Below, piece by piece: positions 1 to 6,891 of a stretch of DNA of 47,847 nt. Where the stretch lies: positions 1-47,847 of the IMG/VR virus record IMGVR_UViG_3300025030_000164, one strand, 5' to 3'. The notes beneath the pieces were generated by a model. The model was given only the letters and a program-made list of their open reading frames with translations, searched no databases and had not been told where the DNA came from. This DNA comes from a virus. Both the position numbers and the translations under genes were made by a program. Each line of letters opens with the position of its first letter. Position 1 is the stretch's first letter.

Positions 1-4
1 CCAC

Positions 5-72
5 CTTGATCTTGCTCTGCTTGGATCAAGCCAAGCGGGGTTCCGAACAACCGATCTAATTCAAGCGGTTGT
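5..72. other. non-coding stretch with inverted repeats, next to iterons
   Basis: No gene is supported between the HTH gene stop (167) and the wrapped-around nuclease gene (47601). Besides the iterons, this part has short perfect inverted repeats: CTTGATC at 5-11 with GATCAAG at 24-30, CTTGG with CCAAG at about 20-35, and CAACCG with CGGTTG at about 48-71. The array plus adjacent hairpins and AT-rich steps is origin-like. It could also hold packaging or terminator signals, but no hairpin is followed by a U-tract. Confidence 0.5.
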
Positions 73-88
73 ATTAACCAGTTTCTGC

Positions 89-168
89 GCAATCTGTGCT
101 CTACTGCCGCGCAACAGGTGCTCAGGGGTAGAGTAACGGGTGCTCCGGCAGTAGCGCAACCCGTGCTC
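89..168. repeat. array of four iterons, candidate replication origin
   Basis: Four 13-base copies of the pattern G(C/T)AA-NNN-GTGCTC on the plus strand lie at 89-101, 111-123, 133-145 and 156-168. Start-to-start distances are 22, 22 and 23 bp, about two helical turns, so all copies face the same side of the DNA. This is the classic layout of initiator-binding iterons. The last copy touches the stop codon of the HTH gene (167-454), whose product is an obvious candidate binder. The inverted repeat CTACTGCCG/CGGCAGTAG (102-110 and 146-154) brackets the middle two copies. The origin role is inferred. Confidence 0.7.
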
Positions 169-454
169 ACCCTCGTTTCTTTTTCTCGTATCGGGGCAAC
201 GAAATATCGTAAAGGTTTGATGTTCCGACTCTGTGTTGAACCTTGATATATCCACTTTCCCTCAGTTCCTTCAAGGCAGAAACGACAGAGCGGCGGGAGT
301 ATCCGGTTGATCTTGCGAGCGTGTATGTTGACGGGAACAGCTTGCCCGATTGCCCGTTGCGCTGTCCAACGAGTTGAAACAGAACGTGCCGGGCTATGGG
401 CGTAATTTGGAGTTCGCCGTATGTAACGGCGTTCCATAAGTCGAAGGGTCTCAT
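167..454 (-). CDS. winged-helix/HTH DNA-binding protein, possible replication initiator
   Basis: 95 aa. Residues about 20-75 read as a winged helix of the HTH_36 type often found in phage and plasmid replication proteins: an initial helix (ITPIARHVLFQLV), a recognition-type segment (STYTLARSTGYSRRSVVSALKEL) and a wing (SGYIKVQ). The tail is very basic. Start ATG at 454 is preceded by AGAGGA at good spacing. The gene is the last of the leftward unit before the iteron array, and its stop lies inside the fourth iteron. It has its own promoter (549-577) and a pseudoknot leader, so its expression is probably set separately. It could be the iteron-binding initiator or a repressor; the fold assignment is firmer than the role. 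Confidence 0.85.
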   Translation of the reverse strand: MRPFDLWNAVTYGELQITPIARHVLFQLVGQRNGQSGKLFPSTYTLARSTGYSRRSVVSALKELRESGYIKVQHRVGTSNLYDISLPRYEKKKRG

Positions 455-464
455 GTCGTATCCT

Positions 465-512
465 CTTAAGCGTTAGCCTTGAGGGGGAGTGAACGCTTAA
501 GTAACACTCCCC
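465..512 (-). promoter_or_regulatory. H-type pseudoknot in leader of HTH gene
   Basis: In the leftward RNA the order is GGGGAGTG (512-505), TTA, CTTAAGCGTT (501-492), CACTCCCC (491-484), nine bases, AACGCTTAAG (474-465). The first and third segments pair over 8 bp and the second and fourth over 10 bp, all Watson-Crick. The helices are crossed, with loops of 3, 0 and 9 nt, a standard H-type pseudoknot. The second helix ends where the ribosome-binding AGAGGA begins, 10 bases before the start codon, so folding should affect initiation. As DNA, the 10-bp arms could also be an operator. Confidence 0.7.
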
Positions 513-527
513 ACTCGTGGCAGGATT

Positions 528-541
528 CCGGCGGGAGCCGG
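528..541 (-). other. 5'-end hairpin of HTH-gene transcript
   Basis: CCGGC-TCCC-GCCGG forms a perfect 5-bp hairpin at or near the predicted transcription start of the promoter at 549-577. Such 5' hairpins commonly protect mRNA from 5'-end-dependent decay; that role is inferred. Confidence 0.5.
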
Positions 542-548
542 TCTCACG

Positions 549-577
549 AATATACGACAATTCTCCCCTCATGTCAA
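549..577 (-). promoter_or_regulatory. sigma-70 promoter for HTH gene
   Basis: On the minus strand TTGACA (577-572), exactly 17 bp, TATATT (554-549). Transcription would start near 543 and read the hairpin at 528-541, the pseudoknot at 465-512 and then the HTH gene. It shares GTCGTAT(A/G)TT and a GGGGAG spacer element with the promoter at 45629-45657. Confidence 0.8.
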
Positions 578-610
578 GCACAATCCCCTTGTGGTCGAAA
601 TACGGCTCAA

Positions 611-802
611 TCATTTCGCCGCCTTAGCCTGTTCGCGCGCCTTCCGCCGTTGTTGGGACTGCTGTTTCCGCGCCAATGGGGTGGCAGATTCCGACGCGAT
701 GACGCGCCAAACGCCCTTGTCTCCCAAAACATTACGCAGGAAGTGCCAACGGTCGCCGTCTGGAGCAAGCAGATCGCCGTCAGGGAGCCGGAGCCAGTTC
801 AC
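611..802 (-). CDS. small basic hypothetical protein
   Basis: 63 aa from a GTG at 802, which overlaps the stop of the preceding 50-codon gene in the sequence ATGTGA. A longer reading from TTG at 856 would run through that gene and is less likely. The N-terminal half has repeated LPDGD/APDGD turns and aromatic residues; the C-terminal 20 residues are almost all K, R, Q and A. I recognise no family. It is the last gene before the HTH-gene promoter. Confidence 0.6.
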   Translation of the reverse strand: MNWLRLPDGDLLAPDGDRWHFLRNVLGDKGVWRVIASESATPLARKQQSQQRRKAREQAKAAK

Positions 803-951
803 ATCACCATCCAAATGACCAGCACCGCGCCAGCGATCAGCGCGCCGATTATCCAACAGATTACCCCCCCGCCAGACGGCGCCAGGGGAAGCTGACCGTC
901 CATTCGCCGCTCTTTTGCCCGGCGAACCGCCGCGTTGATTCGGTGAGTCAT
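799..951 (-). CDS. small membrane protein (50 aa)
   Basis: A 50-codon frame starts with ATGA overlapping the stop of the upstream gene and ends with ATGTGA overlapping the next start. The N-terminal 16 residues are basic (HR..AAVRRAKERR). A glycine/proline turn is followed by one hydrophobic segment (VICWIIGALIAGAVLVIWMVM, split here by its own tryptophans) reaching the C-terminus. This predicts a single-pass inner-membrane protein with a cytoplasmic basic head. The double translational coupling supports a real gene. Function unknown. Confidence 0.65.
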   Translation of the reverse strand: MTHRINAAVRRAKERRMDGQLPLAPSGGGVICWIIGALIAGAVLVIWMVM

Positions 952-1226
952 TTTTTCAACCACCTTTCAATTTCAGGATGTGCCGCCGGGGAAGCCTGAA
1001 TGCGCTCAAACAGACGCTCGGCCTCCTCGATGCGCTCGGCCTGAATCTGCGCGGCGCGTGTCAGCCCGGCATTCAGAAGCCGCTCAGACTTGAGAGAGTC
1101 AGCATAGGTGGCGGCGATACTCTCGCAGTGGAGGTGCGGCTGGGGGGGTAGATACCACCACAGCCAGCAGAGCAAAAACACAAGTCCAAGCGCTGCGATC
1201 ACGGTCATTGTGTCGTAACGGCTCAT
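948..1226 (-). CDS. membrane-anchored hypothetical protein
   Basis: 92 aa. Residues about 8-26 form one transmembrane helix (VIAALGLVFLLCWLWWYLP). The rest is a soluble, helix-rich, charged region (IQAERIEEAERLFERIQ), probably a short coiled coil facing one side of the membrane. It starts in an ATGA overlap with the gene at 1223 and ends in an ATGA overlap with the next small membrane gene, so the two membrane proteins are probably made together. It vaguely resembles a spanin in layout but lies among early genes, so no lysis role is claimed. Confidence 0.8.
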   Translation of the reverse strand: MSRYDTMTVIAALGLVFLLCWLWWYLPPQPHLHCESIAATYADSLKSERLLNAGLTRAAQIQAERIEEAERLFERIQASPAAHPEIERWLKK

Positions 1227-1477
1227 TCTCCCCCTCCAAGCGATTTGAGTGTGGCTGATAGTTGGACGCTGAGTTTGTAAAAGTTTCGCTCTGTCAGCTT
1301 GCAGCCAAAGTGAGCCTTGAGGCAGGTGCGGATGTTATTATTAAGCACCGCGATAGAATGCCCATACTTCCCCCACTTCCCACCTGTCATTGCAAGCCCC
1401 AACTCCGCGCCGGCCTCAATCGCGGCGAGTTGCGCCAGCAATGTTTTCAGCGACGACTTCGGATAGGTGCGCTTCAT
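1223..1477 (-). CDS. hypothetical protein
   Basis: 84 aa, basic, mostly helical by composition, with two cysteines (RTCLKAHFGCKL). ATGA overlaps join it to the genes on both sides, placing it firmly in the operon. No recognisable family or membrane segment. Confidence 0.8.
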   Translation of the reverse strand: MKRTYPKSSLKTLLAQLAAIEAGAELGLAMTGGKWGKYGHSIAVLNNNIRTCLKAHFGCKLTERNFYKLSVQLSATLKSLGGGE

Positions 1478-1680
1478 TTCAGCTCCTCAATGTAAAACAC
1501 CGGCTTCAATCCGACCTTGTCGTAGTCCTTGATTTCGTAGGCATCATCCTCGTCCATTTCGATTTCGGCCTCAAGCATACAGCCAGAATGAAGCCAGTCT
1601 AGTCCGGGTTCGGTATTGGCTCCAATCGGCTTCATCGGATCAATCCAATGCTCAAACACGAGCCTTGCCTTGACTTTCAT
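1474..1680 (-). CDS. small acidic hypothetical protein
   Basis: 68 aa with an acidic centre (EAEIEMDEDDAYEIKDYD) and beta-type ends (KVKARLVFEHW, KPVFYIEEL). Overlaps its neighbours by 4 bases on both sides. No family recognised. Confidence 0.8.
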   Translation of the reverse strand: MKVKARLVFEHWIDPMKPIGANTEPGLDWLHSGCMLEAEIEMDEDDAYEIKDYDKVGLKPVFYIEELK

Positions 1681-1991
1681 TTCAGCCTCCTCGCGGCTTT
1701 GGCGAGGGTGAGGAGCGATTCAAGGGCATCTTCGCCATCCCTAAACGTGTGAACGTCGCCGTCATTGTCTTGATATTCCGTCCAATGCTTAACCCCGTTT
1801 TCCCACGCCGCGTAAAGCGGGGCGCTGCGCTTCAGCGAGTTAAGCACGGCCTTCGCAAACGCCTTATCGAAGAACTGCCCCTGCCCCTCGCCGTCTTTCA
1901 GTAGCAGGTAAAAGGCTCTGCCTGTAACGGGGAGAATGGACTCCCTCAGCGAATAGACGCGATCCCCGTCCTTGAATGTGATGGGTTTCAT
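1677..1991 (-). CDS. hypothetical protein
   Basis: 104 aa, soluble alpha/beta composition. It opens with a beta-rich part (ITFKDGDRVYSLRES), has an acidic mid-segment (EYQDNDGDVHTFRDGEDALE) and ends in a basic amphipathic helix (LLTLAKAARRLK). ATGA-coupled to both neighbours. No family recognised. Confidence 0.8.
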   Translation of the reverse strand: MKPITFKDGDRVYSLRESILPVTGRAFYLLLKDGEGQGQFFDKAFAKAVLNSLKRSAPLYAAWENGVKHWTEYQDNDGDVHTFRDGEDALESLLTLAKAARRLK

Positions 1992-2233
1992 TTTGTCGCC
2001 TTTTTGATGGCGTTGCCGAGAGTGATGATGTGCGTGAATGATTCACCCGGAACGCCGTTGGAACTTGACTCCATTGCATCGTCCACGATTCTGGCGAGAG
2101 CGTTGGCAAGCTGGCGGTAGTTGCGATTGTCGCTGTCAACCTCTGACAAGATGTCCACGACGATCCTGCCCTTCGGCAGTTGAACCGCCCAATCGCCGTC
2201 ATTGGTCTCAACCACTGTGATTTTCGGCTTCAT
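1988..2233 (-). CDS. hypothetical protein
   Basis: 81 aa from ATG at 2233, which overlaps the upstream stop as ATGA; an in-frame ATG at 2254 would add seven glycine-rich residues and is less likely. The N-terminus is a beta-hairpin-like stretch (KITVVETNDGDWAVQLPKG), followed by helices (RQLANALARIVDDAME). No family recognised. Confidence 0.8.
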   Translation of the reverse strand: MKPKITVVETNDGDWAVQLPKGRIVVDILSEVDSDNRNYRQLANALARIVDDAMESSSNGVPGESFTHIITLGNAIKKATK

Positions 2234-3039
2234 GCCTCCACCCTTTCCGGCCACTCTTGAACTTGCAGTTCAGGCGGGAATTGGCTCATATCCTTGCAGA
2301 TTCGCCCACCGATCTGAATTTGCTTGACAAATACTGGGACACCCGCCAATTTGCACCGCTTCACAATGTATTGTATCCATTCATTCTTGCATTCGCGCCC
2401 GGCCTTAAAGCCGAGAGACTCTGCGCCGCATACGACCCAGTTCAGCATATTAGTAGAATAAAGATACATGCCGCCGCAATCATAATCGGGATCGTCTGGC
2501 TGTAAATCAATGCCCCCCAAGAGCGGCTCTGCGCTAACCCACTTAACGGCGGCGGAGCTTGCCAGTAGTAGCGGGATTCTCAGGTCAGCGGTCTCTTGGT
2601 TTTCGCACGACACGCCGTTCCAAATGTTCGGAGTCCAATTCACTTTGCCTTCAATCTCGGCCAATCGCTCCGGCCTCTTGGTGAGTGGCTGATAGATGTG
2701 GCGCGGCGTTTCGTTCATCACGTCAAACATTCGCTGAATGAACTCAAGCGGCACGTCCTTGTGAAGCCAGTCGGCCATGGAGTTGACGAAGAACATGGAC
2801 GGCTCTTTGACACCCTTCGGCTCATTAAGGCGCTCAGGCAGACAGAGGGCTTTCCCGTTCCAGCCACGAGCCTTACCATCAGGCGCAAATCGTAGCACCT
2901 GCCTGTAGTTGGCATTAGCTGCGAGACGATCCGACGCGAATGATTCGGCGTAGCAAGAATCGCATCCGCTGGATACCCGTTGACAACCGATGACAGGATT
3001 CCACGAGCGGTCAGTCCAGCCGATGGCTGTTTTATTCAT
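2230..3039 (-). CDS. phage Gp37/Gp68 (DUF5131) family protein
   Basis: 269 aa. It opens with the family signature: IGWTDRSWNPVIGC...SSGCDSCYAE, with cysteines at 19, 26 and 29. Further conserved pieces are the FVNSMADWLH block near residue 85, QPLTKRPERL near 117, WVSAEPLLGGI near 166 and WVVCGAESL near 200. Length matches the family. The three-cysteine cluster resembles a radical-SAM iron-sulfur site, and the family is often treated as a radical-SAM-like enzyme of unknown substrate; that reading is inference. It is common in phage and mobile-element early regions. ATGA overlaps couple it to both neighbours. Confidence 0.92.
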   Translation of the reverse strand: MNKTAIGWTDRSWNPVIGCQRVSSGCDSCYAESFASDRLAANANYRQVLRFAPDGKARGWNGKALCLPERLNEPKGVKEPSMFFVNSMADWLHKDVPLEFIQRMFDVMNETPRHIYQPLTKRPERLAEIEGKVNWTPNIWNGVSCENQETADLRIPLLLASSAAVKWVSAEPLLGGIDLQPDDPDYDCGGMYLYSTNMLNWVVCGAESLGFKAGRECKNEWIQYIVKRCKLAGVPVFVKQIQIGGRICKDMSQFPPELQVQEWPERVEA

Positions 3040-3260
3040 GCTTCCCTCTCTTTTGCCCGTCGTTCTGCGCGGGCCTTGTTGACCTCCTCGACTGTTTGCT
3101 CGCCGGAGTATTCACCATCGCAGTCCCAGCAGTCTCCAAAAAGCGGATCAGCCCCGCCACCGATTGCCTTCCCGCCGCAAAATGGACAGGGAATAGGACG
3201 GCGTTCATACTTCCCCCTTCGATTGTTCGATTGCGGCGCGGATGTCGGCGGCGAGTTCAC
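3036..3260 (-). CDS. Lar-like zinc-ribbon protein, start uncertain
   Basis: The supported part is a zinc ribbon (CPFCGGKAIGGG..., then CWDC) followed by a charged helix (EEVNKARAERRAKERE). CPFCGG near the N-terminus is typical of Lar-type restriction-alleviation and related small phage proteins. The stop overlaps the Gp37/Gp68 start as ATGA. The start is odd. The natural ATG with a GGGGGAA ribosome site, overlapping the upstream stop, lies at 3208 but is in a different frame; that frame would give MNAV followed by unrelated residues. A one-base shift near 3196 gives MNAVPIPCPFCGG, exactly what the family looks like. So this is probably a frameshift (real, programmed or sequence error). The GTG at 3260 is only the nearest in-frame alternative. 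Confidence 0.6.
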   Translation of the reverse strand: MNSPPTSAPQSNNRRGKYERRPIPCPFCGGKAIGGGADPLFGDCWDCDGEYSGEQTVEEVNKARAERRAKEREA

Positions 3261-3501
3261 CAGTGGGGCTGATAGTCCGTCTATTGCTGATGACATCCAG
3301 TAGTCCATCGGCCACGTAGTGCGGTATCACGACCCCCTCGACCGCCGACGCGAGGAGGGATTCGACTTTGGTCTTCGCCAAGTCAAAGGCACTTGACGCC
3401 CCTTCGTCGTAATCCCGCTCCCACCTGCGAGGCGTCTCCGCGCTCGCGGCGTTCAGCCAGGCCACCAACGCCTGCACCTTGTCTGTTGGTATGTAGGTCA
3501 T
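3205..3501 (-). CDS. hypothetical protein
   Basis: 98 aa from ATG at 3501, overlapping the ATPase stop as ATGA; an upstream in-frame start at 3606 would run inside the ATPase gene. Helical, mixed charge (TDKVQALVAWLNA, FDLAKTKVESLLASAVEG). The C-terminus (TGELAADIRAAIEQSKGE) is another helix. No family recognised. It sits directly behind the recombination pair. Confidence 0.8.
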   Translation of the reverse strand: MTYIPTDKVQALVAWLNAASAETPRRWERDYDEGASSAFDLAKTKVESLLASAVEGVVIPHYVADGLLDVISNRRTISPTGELAADIRAAIEQSKGEV

Positions 3502-4694
3502 GCCACTTTCCTCCCCCCTAATGACTTGAGGACTGCGCCATGCTGCGCGTTCAGATAGCGCAGTTCGGCGGTTGTGATTGAAGCGACCCTGCGATTTGAC
3601 TCCCAAACCTCGTCAAGCTCGGTGATGTTCCTGACCGTCCTGAGCAGCCCCAGAACGTTTCTCGCCACTGCCCCCAACTGATCGTCGGCGGTGATGATGG
3701 CCGGCGCGTCCGGCTTGACGACGGCGGCGGGGGTGAAGCCGCGATTGCGAGCTTCGTCACTCCCCTCCTGCTGCTGTTCGACGGGCTTGGGAGTCAACTC
3801 CTTGCGCTTGGCGGCGAGGGCGGCGTTGAACTTATTTGCTGCGGAAGCAAGCACTCCGTCCTTGTCAGCGTTCAGCCATTCGGTTTCGATTGTGGCGAGC
3901 GTTTCAAGGTCGGGGCATTCGGCCAGCCGGTCGGAGAGCTTCTTTTTGCCGCCAGCAGCCCAAATAGCAAGTCTCTTGCCAGTTTCGAGCGTTACCACCT
4001 CGCCGCCCTTGATGATCCCCGCGAGGGATGGGACGGTGTATTTTGCGTCTCTGATCTTGTGTTCGTCGTCGAGCCACGCATGAAAGAAAAGCTCGAAGAG
4101 GATGTCGTCAGACTGTTTCGGTTCGGGCTTATCCATTCGCGCCCATTCCTTTTTGCCCTTGTCGTTGACGACCTCTTTCATGGGGTATTTCGCTCTCATG
4201 CAGATAATCACGAGTGGGATTGCCGTTTGCGTCAACTTGAGCATGAAGTGCTTTGAGTGTTCCATTTTGGGCTTGAGCCAGACCTGCATACTCTTCGCCC
4301 CTGCCTCTTGATTGTGGGTTGCCATGTCCAGCACACCGCCCACGCCTTCCCATTCGTGGCTGACGCTATCAATTATGAGAGCATCAACCTTTGCGGCCTC
4401 GCAACCGGCAATCGCCTTGCCGTATGCTTTGGGAGAAAATCCCTCCCTCTTTGACTCCTTGTCATCTTCCGGAAGTGACCAGACCCGATATTTCCCGATT
4501 GCCTGATCGTCAATTACGGCATCCACCAGAGCCTCGCCCCTCCCGCTTTCGGTTTCAATCATGGCAATTTTGCCATTCGGCCCGACAAATCCCCGCGCCA
4601 GTAGCAGGGCGGTTGTCGTTTTCCCCCCGCCAGACGGGGAGTAAAACCCAATGAGCGGCTTGGCGTTTGTTCTTTGTGCCATTCTAAGCGGCAT
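3498..4694 (-). CDS. RecA-like AAA ATPase, probable Sak4-type recombinase
   Basis: 398 aa. Walker A is at residues 19-27 (SPSGGGKTT) and Walker B at about 104-109 (DALIID). Between them is an acidic strand end (IAMIETESGRGEAL) typical of the phage AAA_24/Sak4 group of RecA-fold annealing or recombination ATPases. The ATPase core ends near residue 250; a lysine-rich linker leads to a C-terminal helical region not needed for the assignment. The gene directly follows a RecE-like exonuclease, the usual nuclease/recombinase pairing that resects DNA ends and anneals single strands during replication and recombination. Start ATG 4694 has GAGGAAG upstream and overlaps the exonuclease gene by 11 bases. 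Confidence 0.88.
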   Translation of the reverse strand: MPLRMAQRTNAKPLIGFYSPSGGGKTTTALLLARGFVGPNGKIAMIETESGRGEALVDAVIDDQAIGKYRVWSLPEDDKESKREGFSPKAYGKAIAGCEAAKVDALIIDSVSHEWEGVGGVLDMATHNQEAGAKSMQVWLKPKMEHSKHFMLKLTQTAIPLVIICMRAKYPMKEVVNDKGKKEWARMDKPEPKQSDDILFELFFHAWLDDEHKIRDAKYTVPSLAGIIKGGEVVTLETGKRLAIWAAGGKKKLSDRLAECPDLETLATIETEWLNADKDGVLASAANKFNAALAAKRKELTPKPVEQQQEGSDEARNRGFTPAAVVKPDAPAIITADDQLGAVARNVLGLLRTVRNITELDEVWESNRRVASITTAELRYLNAQHGAVLKSLGGRKVA

Positions 4695-5532
4695 TCTCTT
4701 CCTCCTCGGTTTCTTTCGCTAACGCCCAGCTTGTCGGCTCGGCGTAGCAGGTTTGATTTGTGTAGCCCGGCCAGTTGCCGGATTTGAGGCATTCCCCCCA
4801 ACGTGCGATTGCGCGGTCAACCCGCCGCTCCCCTAAAGCAATCATCGGAGTTGACATTCCGACGAGCGAGCAGATATACGGGGGTGTGATCTCTTGAGCG
4901 AGGAACAGAACGGGCAGCACCTTCTTTTGAAGCCGCCAGACTCCCCGCTGATAGAACGATCCCTGAACGTGGTAATCCATTCGCACCATGAGTTGCCCGA
5001 ATGCTTCCGGATTAGCGTTGTCGGTCGTTTTGTAGTCCAATATGCAATCGTCGGTCAGCCAGTCAATTCTCGCCCTGCACCATATCCCATTCGGCTCTTG
5101 CCAGAACGCCGATTGTTCGGGCTTGCCGCGATCAAAGATTCCGGCGATTTCGGTTGTCTCGATAAACTCTTTCGCCGCGTTCACCATTGCCCGAATACCA
5201 TACTCTTGATATGCCAAAACGGGATATAGCCCATTGGCGCGAGCGGTGTCCCGTTGCTCTTTGGCCGCGTTGGTTCGCCAGTCCTTTGCGTCCACAACAC
5301 TCATTTTGCCATTGCCCTCAAGTAGTAGCGAGTGAGCCGCCGAACCAATATCAAATCGTTCAGACTCCTCTTCCCGCAATGCTGGATTCAGTTTCGGATG
5401 CTTCAACCTCGCATGAGCCGGAGTCTGATTCAACAGCACCTTTGCAATCGAACTTGACAGGCTCGGATCGGGCGCGGGGTCGGCATGATACTCCGCCGCG
5501 TCCATTGTGTAGATGCCCGTAAGAATGCTCAC
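4684..5532 (-). CDS. RecE-like PD-(D/E)XK exonuclease
   Basis: 282 aa, the usual size of the putative exodeoxyribonuclease VIII (DUF3799) family. An N-terminal MDAAEYHADPAPDPSLSSS helix start and DIGSAAHSLLLEG (61-73) are family blocks. Catalytic features follow: E at about 139-146, D157 in ARIDWL, D166-Y-K168 in ILDYKTT, and Q190/Y194 in YHVQGSFYQRG. Together these form the PD-(D/E)XK nuclease site with its C-terminal Q/Y motif. It should digest linear double-stranded DNA to expose 3' single strands for the neighbouring ATPase. ATGA overlap with the downstream gene. Confidence 0.9.
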   Translation of the reverse strand: MSILTGIYTMDAAEYHADPAPDPSLSSSIAKVLLNQTPAHARLKHPKLNPALREEESERFDIGSAAHSLLLEGNGKMSVVDAKDWRTNAAKEQRDTARANGLYPVLAYQEYGIRAMVNAAKEFIETTEIAGIFDRGKPEQSAFWQEPNGIWCRARIDWLTDDCILDYKTTDNANPEAFGQLMVRMDYHVQGSFYQRGVWRLQKKVLPVLFLAQEITPPYICSLVGMSTPMIALGERRVDRAIARWGECLKSGNWPGYTNQTCYAEPTSWALAKETEEEENAA

Positions 5533-5738
5533 TCTTCCCCCAGCGCTGACTTGATTATGTTCAGCAACGACCGGGCTTCGCTCTGCCGGTCTTTCAGCAC
5601 AGCGACGTGCTCAAATATGACCCTGTCGTTTATGTCAATCCCTTCGAGCAGGGCGAGGGACGCGGCGCAGTTTTCAATCGTGTTTTTGGCACGACTTGCG
5701 ATCACCTTCAATGTTTCGTGGTAAGCATTTCTTGCCAT
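5529..5738 (-). CDS. small helical hypothetical protein
   Basis: 69 aa from ATG 5738, which shares a base with the upstream stop (TAATG); a longer reading to 5798 overlaps the neighbour. Almost entirely helical with heptad-like hydrophobic spacing (IENCAASLALLEGIDINDRVIFEHVAVL..., SEARSLLNIIKSAL). It lies immediately before the exonuclease gene. No family recognised. Confidence 0.75.
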   Translation of the reverse strand: MARNAYHETLKVIASRAKNTIENCAASLALLEGIDINDRVIFEHVAVLKDRQSEARSLLNIIKSALGEE

Positions 5739-6043
5739 TATCGGCCTCCTGATTGATTGTTTGCGGCCTCGTTGACCGCGTTCATAAAAGTATCCCAATC
5801 GGCGGTGATTTCCTTGATAGTCGGCAATTCCACAGGATCGTCGTTCATATCGGTCTGCTGTTCGGCATGAATAACAACCCTCTCCCGCTTTTCACCTTCA
5901 CCTACATAAGCCAAGCGATCTGGCCAGTTGACCGAAACCACTTCGCAGTCCTCAAAGTATCTATTATGAATACTGCCTACCAGCCGGTGTAGGTTCACCT
6001 TGACCTCGACTTCGAGGTCGCGGAACGGAAAGATGAAGGTCAT
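5738..6043 (-). CDS. hypothetical protein
   Basis: 101 aa. The N-terminal half is beta-rich (IFPFRDLEVEVKVNLHRLVG, CEVVSVNWPDRLAYVGEG) and the C-terminal half is acidic and helical (TIKEITADWDTFMNAVNEAANN). It overlaps the upstream gene by 4 bases and the downstream start by one. No family recognised. Confidence 0.8.
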   Translation of the reverse strand: MTFIFPFRDLEVEVKVNLHRLVGSIHNRYFEDCEVVSVNWPDRLAYVGEGEKRERVVIHAEQQTDMNDDPVELPTIKEITADWDTFMNAVNEAANNQSGGR

Positions 6044-6891
6044 AGCTCGGCTGCTGCGACCAAGACTTGAGCGTAAGTCCCTCCCGACTCAATATGTTCA
6101 CGTAGCTTGTCTCGCGCAGTTACGACAGTAACACGATCTTCCTCGGTCTGGGCGAGTTCGGCGCGGAGCTTGTCGCGCTCGGCCAGCAGCGGCTTGAATG
6201 TTTGCTCCACGTCATATTTCAGGGCGTTCCTGAATGTGATATGGGCGTTTGGCTCAGGGGAAATCCACTGCTGCACCTCAAAGTCAATAGCATCGTTGAG
6301 ATGTCTTAGTCCCTCGATAATGACGGCGGACGGTTCGACGAGTTGAGCGTCTTTCAGTTCGGCCTCAAGCGCGGTGATGCGCTTAAGCAGGGGGGCGGCT
6401 GTTTCGTCCACGAGTTGTTTTAATTTCCCTCGCGTAACGCGATAAACACTAAGATTTATCTGCTCGCCATTGACGATTGTTTCTGCCGCGAGCAGGGCGT
6501 TGGCATCGTCAGCAGCAAGGCAAGCTACGTCGCTGTGGTGAATGGTTGGATTTGCCAAGAGTCCCGTCAATGCGGCCAGTTTCGCTTGCCACAGATGCTC
6601 CTCATGCTCGGCAGCGACGATGAGGGCGAGGATTTCGTCGGGGGCTTCCGTAACAGTGATAGAATATCCCTCTCCCCCATTGCCTCCCCAAGTAACGACG
6701 GTTGCCGTAAAGGGGGCTGCCCCATCTTCGTTCTCTGCACAGCGATAACGATAGTAGGGTTCAGTGGAAGATATTCGACAATGCCCATGCACCTCAAAAG
6801 CGTTAGCCCAAGTGTGATTCACAAGGGTAGCGCTTTTATCGCTCCAATCTGTCAGCTTAATCGGATTCATTCTTTCCCTGGCCAAAGCCAT
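6040..6891 (-). CDS. hypothetical protein with C-terminal coiled coil
   Basis: 283 aa. The N-terminal third is beta-like with many aromatics (VHGHCRISSTEPYYRYRC). The region after about residue 150 is helical, ending in a strong coiled coil (LLAERDKLRAELAQTEEDRVTVVTARDKLREHIESG, split by T/V). Two starts are plausible: ATG 6891 (AAGGA 5 bases upstream) and ATG 6870 (AGGGA upstream). The second would leave room for the 30-codon frame at 6857-6949. No family recognised. Confidence 0.8.
   Translation of the reverse strand: MALARERMNPIKLTDWSDKSATLVNHTWANAFEVHGHCRISSTEPYYRYRCAENEDGAAPFTATVVTWGGNGGEGYSITVTEAPDEILALIVAAEHEEHLWQAKLAALTGLLANPTIHHSDVACLAADDANALLAAETIVNGEQINLSVYRVTRGKLKQLVDETAAPLLKRITALEAELKDAQLVEPSAVIIEGLRHLNDAIDFEVQQWISPEPNAHITFRNALKYDVEQTFKPLLAERDKLRAELAQTEEDRVTVVTARDKLREHIESGGTYAQVLVAAAEL

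Larger units (their letters stand above)
1..189. repeat. left copy of terminal direct repeat
   Basis: The first 189 bases recur at 47659-47847. Base by base the copies differ at one place: c at 79 against t at 47737. The repeat spans the last codons of the HTH gene, the iteron array and the inverted repeats beyond it. It could be a physical terminal repeat or the overlap of a circular or permuted genome. The mismatch shows that the two copies come from slightly different template molecules or from a read error. Confidence 0.95.

Noticed and set aside
181-192. CTCGTAT in the HTH gene as target of the kissing-loop RNA
   Set aside because: A 7-8 base match is expected by chance in a 48-kb genome and there is no extended pairing.
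479-895. 138-codon plus-strand frame
   Set aside because: Opposes three supported minus-strand genes, a promoter and a pseudoknot; no ribosome site.
2310-2330. TTGACA-like text on the plus strand
   Set aside because: Lies inside the Gp37/Gp68 gene with no -10 partner at proper distance.
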